From positions 62,001 to 126,000 of the forward strand of contig ONJR01000035.1 in the NCBI GenBank assembly GCA_900318195.1: a stretch of DNA of 64,000 nt, read 5' to 3'. The stretch comes from an uncultured Planctomycetota bacterium (GTDB lineage Bacteria > Planctomycetota > Planctomycetia > Pirellulales > Thermoguttaceae). The position numbers and the translations under genes are program-made. The notes under the pieces are model-generated. The model was not told the origin of the DNA. It was given only the letters and a program-made list of their open reading frames with translations, and ran no database searches. Shown piece by piece: positions 17,460-27,368 of this stretch. Numbering within the stretch: position 1 is the stretch's first letter; each line of letters begins with the position of its first letter.

Positions 17460-18335
17460 CTACTCCTGCGCCGGCGTATACACAATTCGAAATCCAACAT
17501 AGGGTCCCTTGCGATCGCCGTCGTAGTAACCGCGGTATGCAAACCGACATTCATAATCCCGGCTGTCCCAACACCCGCCGCGATCAACTCGAATGTCAAC
17601 CGGAGTTTCTTCCTCAGTCGCGCCTGTTGGATCAACAACCGCCAGTCCCTTGCCATTCGCATCCGTCTTGTAATCTCCAGTGCGATCAGAACACCATTCC
17701 CAAAGATTTCCAAGCATATCGAAAAGTCCCCAGTCATTGGGAGCCTTCGTTCCTACCGGATGTGAACCATGATAGTCGTCGTCTCCGTACCATGCAATCT
17801 CGTCCAACGACTTGCCGCCGGTTGCGCCCGATTCCGTACAGGATCGACCTGCACGCGCCGCATACTCCCATTGCGCTTCTGTTGGCAATTGAAATAGACG
17901 TCCTTCGGGCAATTTGGCACGCTCAGAAAGCTTGACACAATACTCTTCGCAGTCTTTTGCCGAAACAGTGTCGACTGGCATTTGCGCGCCGAGCCACTTG
18001 CTGGGATTCGGGACTCCGGAAACAGACCACATCGCCTGACTGACTTCCGTCTCAAGAATCCAATACCCCTTAGTGAGAGTTACCTGATGGAGCGTCTCAT
18101 ACGACTGACGATTCTCCTCGTCATCCGGACTTCCCATCTCAAAGGTTCCCGCAGGCGCCCAGCGAAAAGGAAACTCCACATCGTCTATAACCAGTACTCT
18201 GCGTTCGCCCGCACGCTCGCCGGGCGTCAGAATCGAAGGCGTTTCACCACGAGCGCACGGCGCGAGCGCGACCGACAAGTACGAAAAGAGAGCTATCGCA
18301 CAATAACCAACCGACCGTTTGTAACCTAGCAACAT
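17460..18335 (-). CDS. Secreted formylglycine-generating-enzyme-like (SUMF1/FGE-sulfatase) protein
   Basis: ATG 18335 follows GGAGG at 5 bases; 291 residues. A signal peptide occupies residues 1-31 (core YCAIALFSYLSVAL). The FGE-sulfatase domain shows FEMGSPDDEENR, the substrate-loop PVDTVS, LPTEAQWEYAARAG, GLFDMLGNLWEWCSD and GGCWDSRDYECRFAYRG up to VGFRIVYT. True formylglycine-generating enzymes carry a paired active-site Cys near the C-terminus; here the Cys in GGCWD and YECRF are present, but their spacing differs from the canonical pair. It may therefore be a ligand-binding relative rather than a sulfatase activator. No sulfatase gene is in the window. Confidence 0.85.
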   Translation of the reverse strand: MLLGYKRSVGYCAIALFSYLSVALAPCARGETPSILTPGERAGERRVLVIDDVEFPFRWAPAGTFEMGSPDDEENRQSYETLHQVTLTKGYWILETEVSQAMWSVSGVPNPSKWLGAQMPVDTVSAKDCEEYCVKLSERAKLPEGRLFQLPTEAQWEYAARAGRSCTESGATGGKSLDEIAWYGDDDYHGSHPVGTKAPNDWGLFDMLGNLWEWCSDRTGDYKTDANGKGLAVVDPTGATEEETPVDIRVDRGGCWDSRDYECRFAYRGYYDGDRKGPYVGFRIVYTPAQE

Positions 18336-18426
18336 CACAGCCTCCATAACACGTAGCGTCCCCGACAACGCTATGCAACGTCTCAACAACCACGCTGATT
18401 TGGGTAGAACGCTTTTTGCTCTAGCG

Positions 18427-19629
18427 TTAGGAAATCAGCTTCCAGCGCTTACAACGCAGACGAGCAAACCAGCTTCCTTTCATGTGCTCATACCAAATGG
18501 TAAAGAGCGAACCGTCGTCAAGCTGAACAGTAGAAGGATAGCCCAAATCGCCGTCAATTGCGTCGCCGTACAGCACGATAGGATCCGACCACGTTTCGCC
18601 GCTGTCTTCGCTAACACGCGCTTGCACGCCAAGAGGGTTACGTCTATATCCGTAGGTCATCAGCAAGCGACCGTCCTGGAGACGCATAAGAAAAGAAGGA
18701 ATGCCCCATACGTCAATTGAACGAGGAACAGACCACGTCTTACCGCCGTCCTTCGATACCGTTTGAAGATTCTCGTCGGAATTATTCCGATTACCGTTGC
18801 GAATATGGGCGACGATCGTTCCATCAGTCGCTTCGGCGCCATGAAGCTCGTAGTACGCCTTGCAAGTATCGCCGTCGCGCGTTGGGATAAGCCCTAAAAT
18901 ATTCCACGTTTGACCGTCGTCTTCAGAGACTGCGGCGGCGCAACGATGCTCTTCCGTCCACAATTCGTCTCCGAGATAAAGTTGGCGACCGTCTGAAAGT
19001 TGAATTGGTCCATGCGGACTATTAATCGGCGTCGCATAGCGCTCAGACCAGGTTACGCCGCCGTCTGTCGAACGAAACATCCAGTTGCCAACTTCTTTCT
19101 GACGTTCTTCATCCGTGAGACGACGATGAACAGCCATCCATTTTTCGTACCGTCCGTCCGACCATATGTTAAGCCGGGGTTCACCCTTGTCCCGAAAACC
19201 CTTCTCTTCCATAAGCATACCGACGTACGCAAGCGAAGTAAAAGTCGTCACAAGAATAGTGCCCTTGTCGGTAATACAGATTCCAGCGTCGCGATCGTCA
19301 ATCGGACTGTCGTACAACGTCTGAGGCCAACTCCAGGTGCGTCCGTTATCCTTCGAGCGGAAAAGATCAACACGTCCAAAAGGACACACGTGTCCCTCAC
19401 GTCCGCCGGAAGCAACAACAAGAAGCTCGTCGTTGCGTTTCGCTACGGTCGGCCAACCGTAATAGTATTCGGACGGCATACTAAAAGTACGCGTCTCTTC
19501 AAGCGTTTCGAATCCAGGGGCGCTCGACTGCCCCCAGGTCTGTCTCGCGAGAAAAGGCGTTGCCAAAAGTCCTAACGTTGCAGTCGCTCCTTGACGAATG
19601 AAACCTCGTCTACTCGTTCGCTGACCCAT
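18427..19629 (-). CDS. Tat-exported sialidase / BNR-repeat protein
   Basis: ATG 19629 follows AGGAGG at 6 bases; 400 residues. A twin-arginine signal (TSRRGFIRQG, residues 5-14) is followed by a hydrophobic core and probable cleavage near TWGQ. Five Asp-box motifs are visible: SKDNGRTW, STDGGVTW, SEDDGQTW, SKDGGKTW and SEDSGETW, evenly spread, as in six-bladed sialidase propellers. Family catalytic residues cannot be assigned with certainty (candidates are GREGHVCPFGR and DDGSLFTIWYE). It could release sialic acid from host glycans or act as a related exo-glycosidase. The SUMF1-like gene follows 92 bases downstream on the same strand. Confidence 0.85.
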   Translation of the reverse strand: MGQRTSRRGFIRQGATATLGLLATPFLARQTWGQSSAPGFETLEETRTFSMPSEYYYGWPTVAKRNDELLVVASGGREGHVCPFGRVDLFRSKDNGRTWSWPQTLYDSPIDDRDAGICITDKGTILVTTFTSLAYVGMLMEEKGFRDKGEPRLNIWSDGRYEKWMAVHRRLTDEERQKEVGNWMFRSTDGGVTWSERYATPINSPHGPIQLSDGRQLYLGDELWTEEHRCAAAVSEDDGQTWNILGLIPTRDGDTCKAYYELHGAEATDGTIVAHIRNGNRNNSDENLQTVSKDGGKTWSVPRSIDVWGIPSFLMRLQDGRLLMTYGYRRNPLGVQARVSEDSGETWSDPIVLYGDAIDGDLGYPSTVQLDDGSLFTIWYEHMKGSWFARLRCKRWKLIS

Positions 19630-19865
19630 ATAAACCTCCTGTGAAGGAATTGAAACCAACGTTCTTTGCCATGCTATACGCTGTTTATTCTTAGCCGAGT
19701 TGTCCCCGCGCGATTCCACGCTTCTATCGATTGATCCGCGCGACTCAGACGCGAAACGATCCAACTACAAGTTCTGGCATCGCGGCTCACTGTTAGTATA
19801 TTGTACGGTCGACATGATTTCAAGTTGTTAAATCCCAAAAAGAGAAAAGTCGGAGAACCGTGAAC

Positions 19866-19912
19866 AAAGTAAAAGAGCCCCCGCACAACGCACCTACGTC
19901 ACGCAAAGGCTC
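19866..19912 (-). terminator. Possible terminator after the small basic protein gene
   Basis: GAGCC and GGCTC (19875-19879, 19908-19912) close a larger loop and are followed on the minus strand by TTTTACTTT. The rest of the 343-base gap 19630-19972 holds only the presumed sialidase promoter, not clearly seen. Confidence 0.45.
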
Positions 19913-19972
19913 AGTAAAACTCTCGGTCTTTCTTGAAAAATAACCGTACCGTCCACACAAAGAGAACGTGCG

Positions 19973-20155
19973 CTAGCCCTCAAGCCCCCAATCCTTGATG
20001 AGTTGTTCTGCGCCAACCGTCATACGACGGAGCTTGACTGCAAGGTTAGCCTTTTCAGCTTCATTCATCGTCGGAAGCTTTGCCTTAAACTTTGTCAATT
20101 GCGCGCGACGCTTGCGACGACAATTAATTTCCTTTTTGCGTTCGGAAATGGACAC
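19973..20155 (-). CDS. Small basic conserved protein (planctomycete type)
   Basis: GTG 20155 follows AGGAG at 6 bases; 60 residues. The Lys/Arg-rich N-terminal half (SERKKEINCRRKRRAQLTKF, then KAKLP) resembles short basic proteins widespread in planctomycetes (DUF6800-like, from memory). A basic helix suggests RNA or ribosome contact, but nothing proves it. It stands alone between sialidase and galK. Confidence 0.7.
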   Translation of the reverse strand: MSISERKKEINCRRKRRAQLTKFKAKLPTMNEAEKANLAVKLRRMTVGAEQLIKDWGLEG

Positions 20156-20452
20156 GTTAATCTCCTATTATTCTCCAAGGACCGACCTCTGGGAACCATA
20201 ATGGTCGAAAGAAGTCGTGAATCTTATAATGAGCTGGACAGGAACGCGCCCTAACGACGCGTCCCCAGCGGGAATTCATTAAAATCTTTCTCATTTTAAC
20301 AAAGGAAAGAACGACGTCAAGCCAGTCGATAAAGCCTTTTCCGATTTAAAGCGAAAAAACATAATAATGATCCAACGCGACAAGAGCATATCGTCAGAAT
20401 TCAATCCTTTAAGCCTGAAACCGGTTACAGAAACACGACGCCGCGTATCTCG
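20156..20452. other. 297-base intergenic stretch before galK end
   Basis: This should carry the promoter of the small basic protein. No hairpin with a T-tract, tRNA or further frame was recognised. Confidence 0.4.
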
Positions 20453-21646
20453 TTATTCCTGTAAAACTCGAGCGCCCTGCGCCGCGCGCGTGGAAAAGAT
20501 CGTCGCGTCAATTCCAGTTTGAGCCTTATATTCACGAATATAACGCTCGGAAATTTCGTCAACTTTATCTGTTCTCACGAGCGACACCGTACATCCGCCA
20601 AACCCACCGCCAGTAATACGAGATCCGATAACGCCGCCATCAAAGCCTATCTTACGCGCAATTTCGACGAGAATGTCAATCTCTCGACATGAAACTTCGT
20701 AATCGTCTCTGAGAGAGTCATGACTGGCGTACATTTGCTCGCCAACAACACGCCATTCTCCCTTAACGAGCGCGTCTGCCATCGCCAAAGTGCGGACGTC
20801 TTCGCCTATCGCATGTCGCGCCCGTTTGAACAGACGGTCCCCGTGTTGATCGTCCAGTAGTTTTGCACGATTAGCCATAAGCGTGTCAAATGAAACGTCG
20901 CGCAAGAGCGATACGCCAAGTCTGTGCGCCGCTTCTTCACAACTGGCGCGCCGCTCGGGGTATTCGCTACCGGTCAATTGATGTTTGACATTGGAATTCG
21001 TAATGAGAACCGAGACCTCCGGATCCTCAAGTGGAATCATTTTCGGTTCCTGGCTACGGCAATCGAGAAGCATAGCGCGATCCTTTTCGCCAAGCGCAGA
21101 AATGAACTGATCCATTATTCCACAAGCCATTTTTGCAAAAACATGCTCAGCTTTCTGACATAAAAGCGGCTTCTCCGTCTTGCCAAATTTCACGCCCGAA
21201 AGAGCCTCCATAAGAGTTGCAACCGCCACTTCCAGGGACGCGCTACTTGAAAGTCCGCCGCCTAGAGGAACGCTCGAATTAATCACGGCGTTAAATCCAC
21301 CAACTTTAGCGCCCTTCTCTAACGCGCACGCAATTGTTCCTTGAACGTAGGACGTCCAGCGAACTTTGTCGGCTGGCTTAATCTCGCCGGAAATAGCGAA
21401 CGGAGCCGTCTCGCCAGTGTTATGAGAGTAGATCGTTGCAACGTCGGCAGACGTCGGTTTCGCCGCAATCACGGTATAACGCTCTATCGCCATCGGAAAA
21501 ACGTATCCGCCATTATAATCCGTATGCTCGCCGATCAAATTAACACGACCTGGCGCGGCGACAAGCACGGACGGCGATTCACCGTATTTCTCGTGAAAGA
21601 GAGCCTTCGTTTCGTCAATCAATTTGGTAAAGAGTTGGTCTGACAT
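20453..21646 (-). CDS. galK: Galactokinase
   Basis: Galactokinase phosphorylates galactose at C1 to feed the Leloir pathway in the cytoplasm. The GHMP signatures are all present: PGRVNLIGEHTDYNGGYVFP (residues 31-50), PLGGGLSSSASLEVA (near 130-144), the catalytic-Asp region ACGIMDQFIS, and C-terminal RITGGGFGGCTVSLV. ATG 21646 follows a GGGGGG stretch at about 2-7 bases and gives 397 residues, a typical length. galT and galE are not adjacent. The acidic-protein gene lies 173 bases upstream on the same strand. Confidence 0.97.
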   Translation of the reverse strand: MSDQLFTKLIDETKALFHEKYGESPSVLVAAPGRVNLIGEHTDYNGGYVFPMAIERYTVIAAKPTSADVATIYSHNTGETAPFAISGEIKPADKVRWTSYVQGTIACALEKGAKVGGFNAVINSSVPLGGGLSSSASLEVAVATLMEALSGVKFGKTEKPLLCQKAEHVFAKMACGIMDQFISALGEKDRAMLLDCRSQEPKMIPLEDPEVSVLITNSNVKHQLTGSEYPERRASCEEAAHRLGVSLLRDVSFDTLMANRAKLLDDQHGDRLFKRARHAIGEDVRTLAMADALVKGEWRVVGEQMYASHDSLRDDYEVSCREIDILVEIARKIGFDGGVIGSRITGGGFGGCTVSLVRTDKVDEISERYIREYKAQTGIDATIFSTRAAQGARVLQE

Positions 21647-21819
21647 ACACCCCCCGTGCGCAATAACGCTTGAACGCGTCCAATGGGAACTGCGCTCGTT
21701 CAAACGCTAATAATGCGCTATGCTAGTAAAATAGGATGATAAAACACAAACATCGGAACCTTTGCGCGTCGCGAAACGACGCTACGTCCAAATTCCAAAG
21801 AAAAAGTCATCGCGCAAAA

Positions 21820-22761
21820 TTACGATTCTCCACGCATGAACTCGGCCAAAGTCTCGTCGGAATCAACTTGTTTTTCTACCCAGCGATCGCCGACGCGAAT
21901 TGCAGCGACGAAGTCCTCGCTCTCGTCGTCGACCTCCAATTCTGAATCGTCGACGTCTTCTTCATCGTCGTCGTCTTCCGGCTCGTCCTCAAAACTTGCG
22001 TCGTCCTCGTCGTATTCATCGGAATGTAAGCTGTCGTCGCCGTCCTCGTATTCGTCGTCAAACTCGTCGTCGTAATCTTCATCCACGTCTTCGTACTCCT
22101 CGTCAGATTCCTCGTCGAAATCCTCTGAGTCGTCGAACTCGACTTCTTCGTCCGAATCGAAACTGCTCGAATCAGTTTCGTCGTCATATAGTTGATCTGA
22201 GTCGTCGCCGTCGTCAAAATCTTCCGTTTCGTAGTTATCGTCTTCTGCGTTGTCGTCCGCTCCGTCCTCAAGCGGGGTAACAAGCACAACGGCGCCCTGC
22301 TCATTCGTAATTTGCCCGCCGTCCGACTGCTCAATTCCATTCGTTTCGTCTCGAAGCCATTCTGCGAGAGTAGCCAAACGATCCCAATTTTCATTTAGAA
22401 AACCGGCGTCGAAGACGGTAAAACAGTAGCATCCTACCGAATGAGCCAACTTGTCGGCAACCCACGCTCGATTGCACTCGGGCAACATTTTCTGGACGAT
22501 TCCCTGAAATTCCGCTATTTCCTCCGATAGGAACTCAGACGTCTCAAGCGTATCGTAGACCAAGGACGCCACCTCGCTCTCGTCCTCGTCGAAAAACAGT
22601 AGTTCCGTCGGCTCTGCGTCCAGATCTCGTTCATCGTCCTCGTCGACCACTCCAATTACGTTTAAACCGAGACCTGTTTCCTCGAGGAAACTCTCAATTT
22701 CTTCCCCCCAGATATTACGCTCTACGGACGTAAAAACACGATAATAAAAAGACGACGACAT
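21820..22761 (-). CDS. Asp/Glu-rich hypothetical protein
   Basis: ATG 22761 follows AAGGAG at 9 bases; 313 residues. The N-terminal 150 residues look like a small folded alpha/beta domain with no recognised motif (FYYRVFTSVERNIWGEEIES at the start). From about residue 168 to 290 the chain is almost entirely Asp, Glu, Ser and Tyr, then it returns to ordinary sequence (FVAAIRVGDRWVEKQV) at the end. The DNA of the acidic part is a near-monotonous run of GAC/GAA/GAG codons. Acidic tails can bind calcium or basic partners; no function is claimed. The start of this gene is 40 bases from the pepT stop, so the two probably share a transcript. Confidence 0.75.
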   Translation of the reverse strand: MSSSFYYRVFTSVERNIWGEEIESFLEETGLGLNVIGVVDEDDERDLDAEPTELLFFDEDESEVASLVYDTLETSEFLSEEIAEFQGIVQKMLPECNRAWVADKLAHSVGCYCFTVFDAGFLNENWDRLATLAEWLRDETNGIEQSDGGQITNEQGAVVLVTPLEDGADDNAEDDNYETEDFDDGDDSDQLYDDETDSSSFDSDEEVEFDDSEDFDEESDEEYEDVDEDYDDEFDDEYEDGDDSLHSDEYDEDDASFEDEPEDDDDEEDVDDSELEVDDESEDFVAAIRVGDRWVEKQVDSDETLAEFMRGES

Positions 22762-22801
22762 CCTTCTGTACTCCTTGTCAGCTAGCAATGAACATTCCAG
22801 A

Positions 22802-24049
22802 TTACTTAACGCGCCATTGAGGCGGCGCCTTACGTTTTTGTCCCGACCAAAGGCGAGCAAGAGCAATTATTGTCTCCATCGCTTTTTCATGCTCCTCGAC
22901 GTCGAGAAACTCCATCGTTGAATGAAAGTTTCGACCGCCCGTAAAAATGTTGGGCGTTGGCAAGCCCATCTCGGTAAGTCTCGACCCATCGGTACCGCCG
23001 CGAATAGGAACCCAGCGCGGCTCTATTCCGGCAGAACGCGTCGCCTCTTCTAGAATCGAAAGAGCTTCCGGTTTATCCTTCAAGAAGTACCCCATATTCA
23101 GGTACTGTTCCTGGACGGCAACGTCGCATGAGCAGTCGTATCCGAGCGATTCGCCTAATCGACCTGCCGCTTCGATCACAATCTGCTTATTACGTTCTCG
23201 TTCTTCTTCGTCGAATGCGCGGATTAACAGTTCCGCTCGCGCTTGCGAAACGCCGCCTTCCATTCGATAGATGTGGATAAAGGGCTCGCGATTCTCCGTT
23301 GTTTCAGGCGCGCGATCCATCGGGAGACTTGCAAGTATATGCGCAAGAGCCCTCGACGCGTTTATCATCTTCGACTTCGCCTCGCCTGGATGAACGTCCA
23401 CGCCGTGAACCTGCAAGACAATCTTATCAGCCGTGAACGTTTCACCATTGATCTCTCCGCCCGCGCCGCCGTCAATCGTATAGGCGTAATCGGCGCCAAA
23501 CTCCGAAACGTTGAAGAACGCGGCGCCGTTGCCAATTTCTTCATCCGGAGTAAAACATATGCGAATCGTTCCATGCGGTTCTGGCGAGTCAATAAGTCTC
23601 TCTAACGCCGCCATAATAGCCGCAATCCCAGCTTTATCGTCTGCGCCCAACAAAGTCGTGCCGTCGGTAACAACAAGACGATGACCAATCAAGGCGCGCA
23701 TTTCCTCAGTCTCGACGATTCTCGTGCCGTTTTCCAAGACGACGTCGCCGCCACCATATTCAATTAGCTTAGGGCTAACATTGGCGCCAGACGCAGCGCA
23801 TGAGGTGTCAAGATGAGCGATCAATCCGATCACAGGAACGTCGCGCGCTTCAAAGTTAGCAGGAAGCGTCGCGGTTACATAGCAATGCTCGTCAACCTTT
23901 GCGTCCGATAACCCGAGTTCTAAAAGCTCGTCGACGAGCGCTCGCGCTAGATTGAACTGACAAGCCGTACTCGGCGTTCCCTGAGATTCCTCGCTTGACG
24001 TCGTCTCAATCTGAACGTATCTGAGAAATCTTTCCAACGGCGTCTTCAT
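22802..24049 (-). CDS. pepT: Peptidase T (tripeptide aminopeptidase)
   Basis: PepT is a cytoplasmic dizinc aminopeptidase that removes the N-terminal residue from tripeptides. The M20 ligands are visible: IAHLDTS (near residues 78-84), LLGADDKAGIAA, TPDEEIGNGA (metal-base Glu pair), DGGAGGEINGETF, and FHSTMEF near the end. Start ATG 24049 follows GGAGAAAAATTC; 415 residues, close to the family length. It lies 150 bases downstream of mutS and 40 bases upstream of the acidic-protein gene. Confidence 0.95.
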   Translation of the reverse strand: MKTPLERFLRYVQIETTSSEESQGTPSTACQFNLARALVDELLELGLSDAKVDEHCYVTATLPANFEARDVPVIGLIAHLDTSCAASGANVSPKLIEYGGGDVVLENGTRIVETEEMRALIGHRLVVTDGTTLLGADDKAGIAAIMAALERLIDSPEPHGTIRICFTPDEEIGNGAAFFNVSEFGADYAYTIDGGAGGEINGETFTADKIVLQVHGVDVHPGEAKSKMINASRALAHILASLPMDRAPETTENREPFIHIYRMEGGVSQARAELLIRAFDEEERERNKQIVIEAAGRLGESLGYDCSCDVAVQEQYLNMGYFLKDKPEALSILEEATRSAGIEPRWVPIRGGTDGSRLTEMGLPTPNIFTGGRNFHSTMEFLDVEEHEKAMETIIALARLWSGQKRKAPPQWRVK

Positions 24050-24200
24050 GAATTTTTCTCCATGCACTGTCCTGTCGACACGAGCGTAGTGAAACGCTCG
24101 CGGCGCTCTCTTAGGACGACGCTCTACGCCGCCCAAACAAACTCCTCTACTAGAATACCGACTTCTGAGCGGCGCGCAAGACGTCGCATAATAAAAAACT

Positions 24201-27002
24201 TCATTCGGTCGGAGCCCCGTCTACAATCTTTTTCCAACGTTCAAGGATCAGTAACGCTTCCATCGGCGAGAGCTCTTCAATTTTAAGCTTTCGAAGCTCC
24301 TCAACTACCGGGTGGTTGTCTGGTCCTAACAGCGAAAACTGAATCACAGGTTCTTTCTTTTGCTTCTTATTCGTGGAGAGCTCACGTAGAGCCTGACGCA
24401 AGAGGTCTGTTGTCGCCGTTACCTGTTTGTCTTCAAGTCCGGCAAGTATTTCCTGCGCTCGCACGACAACTTCCTTGGGTACGCCGGCAAGTTTGGCAAC
24501 GTGAACTCCATAGCTTTTATCGGCGGCGCCCTCCTCAATCTTGTGCAAGAAAGCAATTTCGTCGCGCCATTCTCGAACAACGACGTTTAGATTCGTTACG
24601 CCTGGATATATATCCGCCAAATCGGTTAGCTCATGATAATGCGTTGCGAAAAAAGTGCGACACTGGATTTTTTTTGCTATATGTTCCGCAATCGCCCAGG
24701 CGAGCGCCACGCCGTCGTAGGTGCTCGTACCGCGACCGATTTCGTCCAGAATAACAAGACTCGAGCGCGTCGCGTTATTTAAAATACGAGCCGTCTCGAT
24801 CATTTCTACCATAAACGTACTCTGTCCGCGCGTAAGTTCGTCTGCCGCGCCTACGCGAGCAAATATACGGTCGACTATCCCAATCGTTGCTTCTTTTGCG
24901 GGTATGAAAGAACCGATCTGCGCCAATAAAACTAGCAACGCCGTCTGACGAATGTACGTACTTTTACCAGCCATATTCGGTCCAGTAATGAGGTGTAGAA
25001 ACCCCTTCTCTTCCGAACACACCGAATCATTCGGGACAAATTCCCCGCTTGCACAATTTAAATCAAGCGATGGATGTCGACCTTCGCTGATCGTCAAAAT
25101 AGGCTCGTCGACCATTTGGGGACGACAGTAGTTGCTCGTAGACGCCAGTACAGCAAGAGCGATTAGAACGTCTAGATGCGCTAATACTTGTGCCGCGCGT
25201 TGAATTGCCGCGCATTCAGCGGCAACCTTACGTTGTAATGTGGCAAATATCTCCATTTCGAGCTCTAGCGCCTTCTCCTTCGCTTCTAGAGCTTCTTGGG
25301 CGAACTTCTTGAGTTCAGGCGTCGTATAGCGCTCCGCATTCTTGAGGGTCTGTTTGCGCTCGTAATCTTCGGGTATCTTTCCCGACGAAACGGCTGATTT
25401 CGTACATTCGATATAGTATCCAAATACGCTAGTATACGAAACGCGAAGATTAGGAATACCCGTTCGAGCCATTTCCTTGGCTTGATATTCCGCCATCCAA
25501 AGTTTGCCGCCCTTCTCCTTATCGTGGAGATCGTCCAGCTCTTTGGAATATCCCCCTTTGACAAAACCGCCGTCGCGATAATTCAAGGACAAATTTTCCT
25601 GAAACGCACGATCAAGCTCACAACACAATTCCGTTTGAAGCGTTAACCGGCGACCTAGCGTTTGCAGTAAAGCGCTCGTCGAGCCTTCTAGAAACTCTTT
25701 AAATTGGGGAAGACATTGAAGTGTTTTGCCTATGCTTGCAAGTTCACGAGGAGTTCCGCGCTCCTGAACAATTCTAGAGATTAAGCGTTCCAAGTCGGAA
25801 ACGGAACGAAACGAATCTCGAATCTTACCGACATCTTCACTGCGAGAAATAAGCTCCTCGATGGCGTCCTGACGAAGTTCTATCTTGCGTCTATCCTTCA
25901 AGGGGCAGGCAATCCAATCGGACAGTAGTCGACTTCCCATTGCCGTCGAGCAGCGATCAATGGTCGCTAATAATGACCCGTCGCGTCGACCGTCTCGGTA
26001 CGTCTGCACAATTTCGAGACTTCGACGTGTCGATTCGTCGATTTCAAGGTACTGCTCGCTACGATATGGCGACAGGACGTCGATGAAGTCAAGCGACTGT
26101 TTCTGCGTTTCGAGGATATAGTCGAGAGCAGCGCCCGCCGCCTGAAGCGCATAGACGTCGGAGCTACTGGAATCAAAACCAAATCCCTCAAGGGTTGTTA
26201 GACCAAAGTGTTTCAGAAGCGTGTCGAGCGCTGTTTGACGTGAAAAGACCCAACCCGGACGTTGGGTAAGCGTCGTGCGTTCAAGAATCCATTCAGGAAA
26301 AGCGCGACGAACCTCTTCTTGGATGAGACACTCGGACGGACTAATACGCGCTAAACTGTCAAACAGGTCGTCAAAAGTAGTCGTTGTCGCAAAAAAACGC
26401 CCCGTAGATAGCTCAACCCACGCTAGACCAACGTAACAATCATTCTCAAAACAAGACGCTACGTCTCTTTCACCAACCGCAAGGGAACTGTTTTCTGACG
26501 TCCCGACGTCTAACGCTCCTACTGATTCGGTAACGAGAGAAACGCTGGAAACACGACGACCGCTTTTGCGACCTTTATGCCCTTGCCGACTCTCCGAAAC
26601 AAAAATCGACGCAAGATAATTACAACTCCGAGGGTCGAGCATCGACTCGTCCATCATCGTGCCAGGCGTTACGATTCGCGTTATTTCACGTTTAACTATG
26701 GTCTTGGCTTTCTTCGGATCTTCCATTTGATCGCAAACAGCGACACGATGTCCAGCTGCGACGAGTCGAGCCATGTAGGATTCGAGATGTTGCCACGGAA
26801 ATCCCGCCATCGGCATGGGATTCTCCTTGTTACGATCACGCGTCGTTACCGTTATATTGAGCGTTTTCGCCGCCTTATATGCATCCTCGTTAAACATCTC
26901 ATAAAAATCGCCCATTCGAAACAGCAAAATTGCGCCCTTAGAAGCTTCTTTGGCCGCATAATACTGTTTCATCATAGGGGTCAGTTCAACATCGTTCGTC
27001 AT
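24201..27002 (-). CDS. mutS: DNA mismatch repair protein MutS
   Basis: MutS recognises mismatches and small loops and recruits MutL. At 933 residues it is slightly longer than E. coli MutS. The mismatch-wedge GDFYEMF (residues 31-37), domain I MPMAGFPWQHLESY, Walker A TGPNMAGKSTYI (near 655-666), Walker B ILDEIGRGTSTYDG and ATHYHEL are all intact. An extra segment of about 45 residues rich in Ser/Arg (near residues 140-180) lies within the connector domain. The C-terminal tail lacks no obvious part. Confidence 0.98.
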   Translation of the reverse strand: MTNDVELTPMMKQYYAAKEASKGAILLFRMGDFYEMFNEDAYKAAKTLNITVTTRDRNKENPMPMAGFPWQHLESYMARLVAAGHRVAVCDQMEDPKKAKTIVKREITRIVTPGTMMDESMLDPRSCNYLASIFVSESRQGHKGRKSGRRVSSVSLVTESVGALDVGTSENSSLAVGERDVASCFENDCYVGLAWVELSTGRFFATTTTFDDLFDSLARISPSECLIQEEVRRAFPEWILERTTLTQRPGWVFSRQTALDTLLKHFGLTTLEGFGFDSSSSDVYALQAAGAALDYILETQKQSLDFIDVLSPYRSEQYLEIDESTRRSLEIVQTYRDGRRDGSLLATIDRCSTAMGSRLLSDWIACPLKDRRKIELRQDAIEELISRSEDVGKIRDSFRSVSDLERLISRIVQERGTPRELASIGKTLQCLPQFKEFLEGSTSALLQTLGRRLTLQTELCCELDRAFQENLSLNYRDGGFVKGGYSKELDDLHDKEKGGKLWMAEYQAKEMARTGIPNLRVSYTSVFGYYIECTKSAVSSGKIPEDYERKQTLKNAERYTTPELKKFAQEALEAKEKALELEMEIFATLQRKVAAECAAIQRAAQVLAHLDVLIALAVLASTSNYCRPQMVDEPILTISEGRHPSLDLNCASGEFVPNDSVCSEEKGFLHLITGPNMAGKSTYIRQTALLVLLAQIGSFIPAKEATIGIVDRIFARVGAADELTRGQSTFMVEMIETARILNNATRSSLVILDEIGRGTSTYDGVALAWAIAEHIAKKIQCRTFFATHYHELTDLADIYPGVTNLNVVVREWRDEIAFLHKIEEGAADKSYGVHVAKLAGVPKEVVVRAQEILAGLEDKQVTATTDLLRQALRELSTNKKQKKEPVIQFSLLGPDNHPVVEELRKLKIEELSPMEALLILERWKKIVDGAPTE

Positions 27003-27340
27003 AATCCAAAATCATCGTCCGTTTCACCAAGTTGTCCAGTTAGCGACGCGTCGCACAACGCGCGTAATCTCTGGTACGCTGACCGTCTAATTATAACGTC
27101 GAGTCCCTTTTAATAAGAGGGGCGTCGTCAAAGATCAAGTGAAAAACCTCCCACAAGAGACGTCGTTACAACCAGCGCTCTCGAAAAAACTCACATTAAC
27201 AATATTCTTTCGGAAGTTCTTTCATTGTAAAAAAGGACAATATGGGCAATATACAGACAAAAAGGCGGCTATCACCAGAATCGAGGAAGATCCGAGTTGA
27301 TTGGGAATCAAGATCGAACTCAAATGGCGAGACGCGCCCC
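27003..27340. other. Intergenic region between mutS and fba promoter
   Basis: Divergent intergenic DNA with no convincing gene. A 72-codon minus-strand frame is present but has no ribosome site or recognisable sequence. Confidence 0.5.
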
Positions 27341-27368
27341 TGGTCAAACCAAAAAAAAAAGGTATAAT
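27341..27368 (+). promoter_or_regulatory. Promoter of fba with an A-tract spacer
   Basis: TGGTCA 27341-27346, a 16-base spacer containing ten consecutive A (27351-27360), and TATAAT 27363-27368. The implied leader to the start codon is about 170 bases. Confidence 0.6.

Noticed and set aside
17537..17935. 132-codon plus-strand frame opposite the SUMF1-like gene
   Set aside because: Antisense to conserved FGE motifs, no signal for translation.
21836..22280. Ser- and Arg-rich frames opposite the acidic gene
   Set aside because: They are a by-product of the repetitive Asp/Glu codons on the other strand.
21900..22280. Tandem DNA repeat or CRISPR-like array
   Set aside because: The repetition is codon-level (GAC/GAA/GAG) with no fixed unit or spacers.
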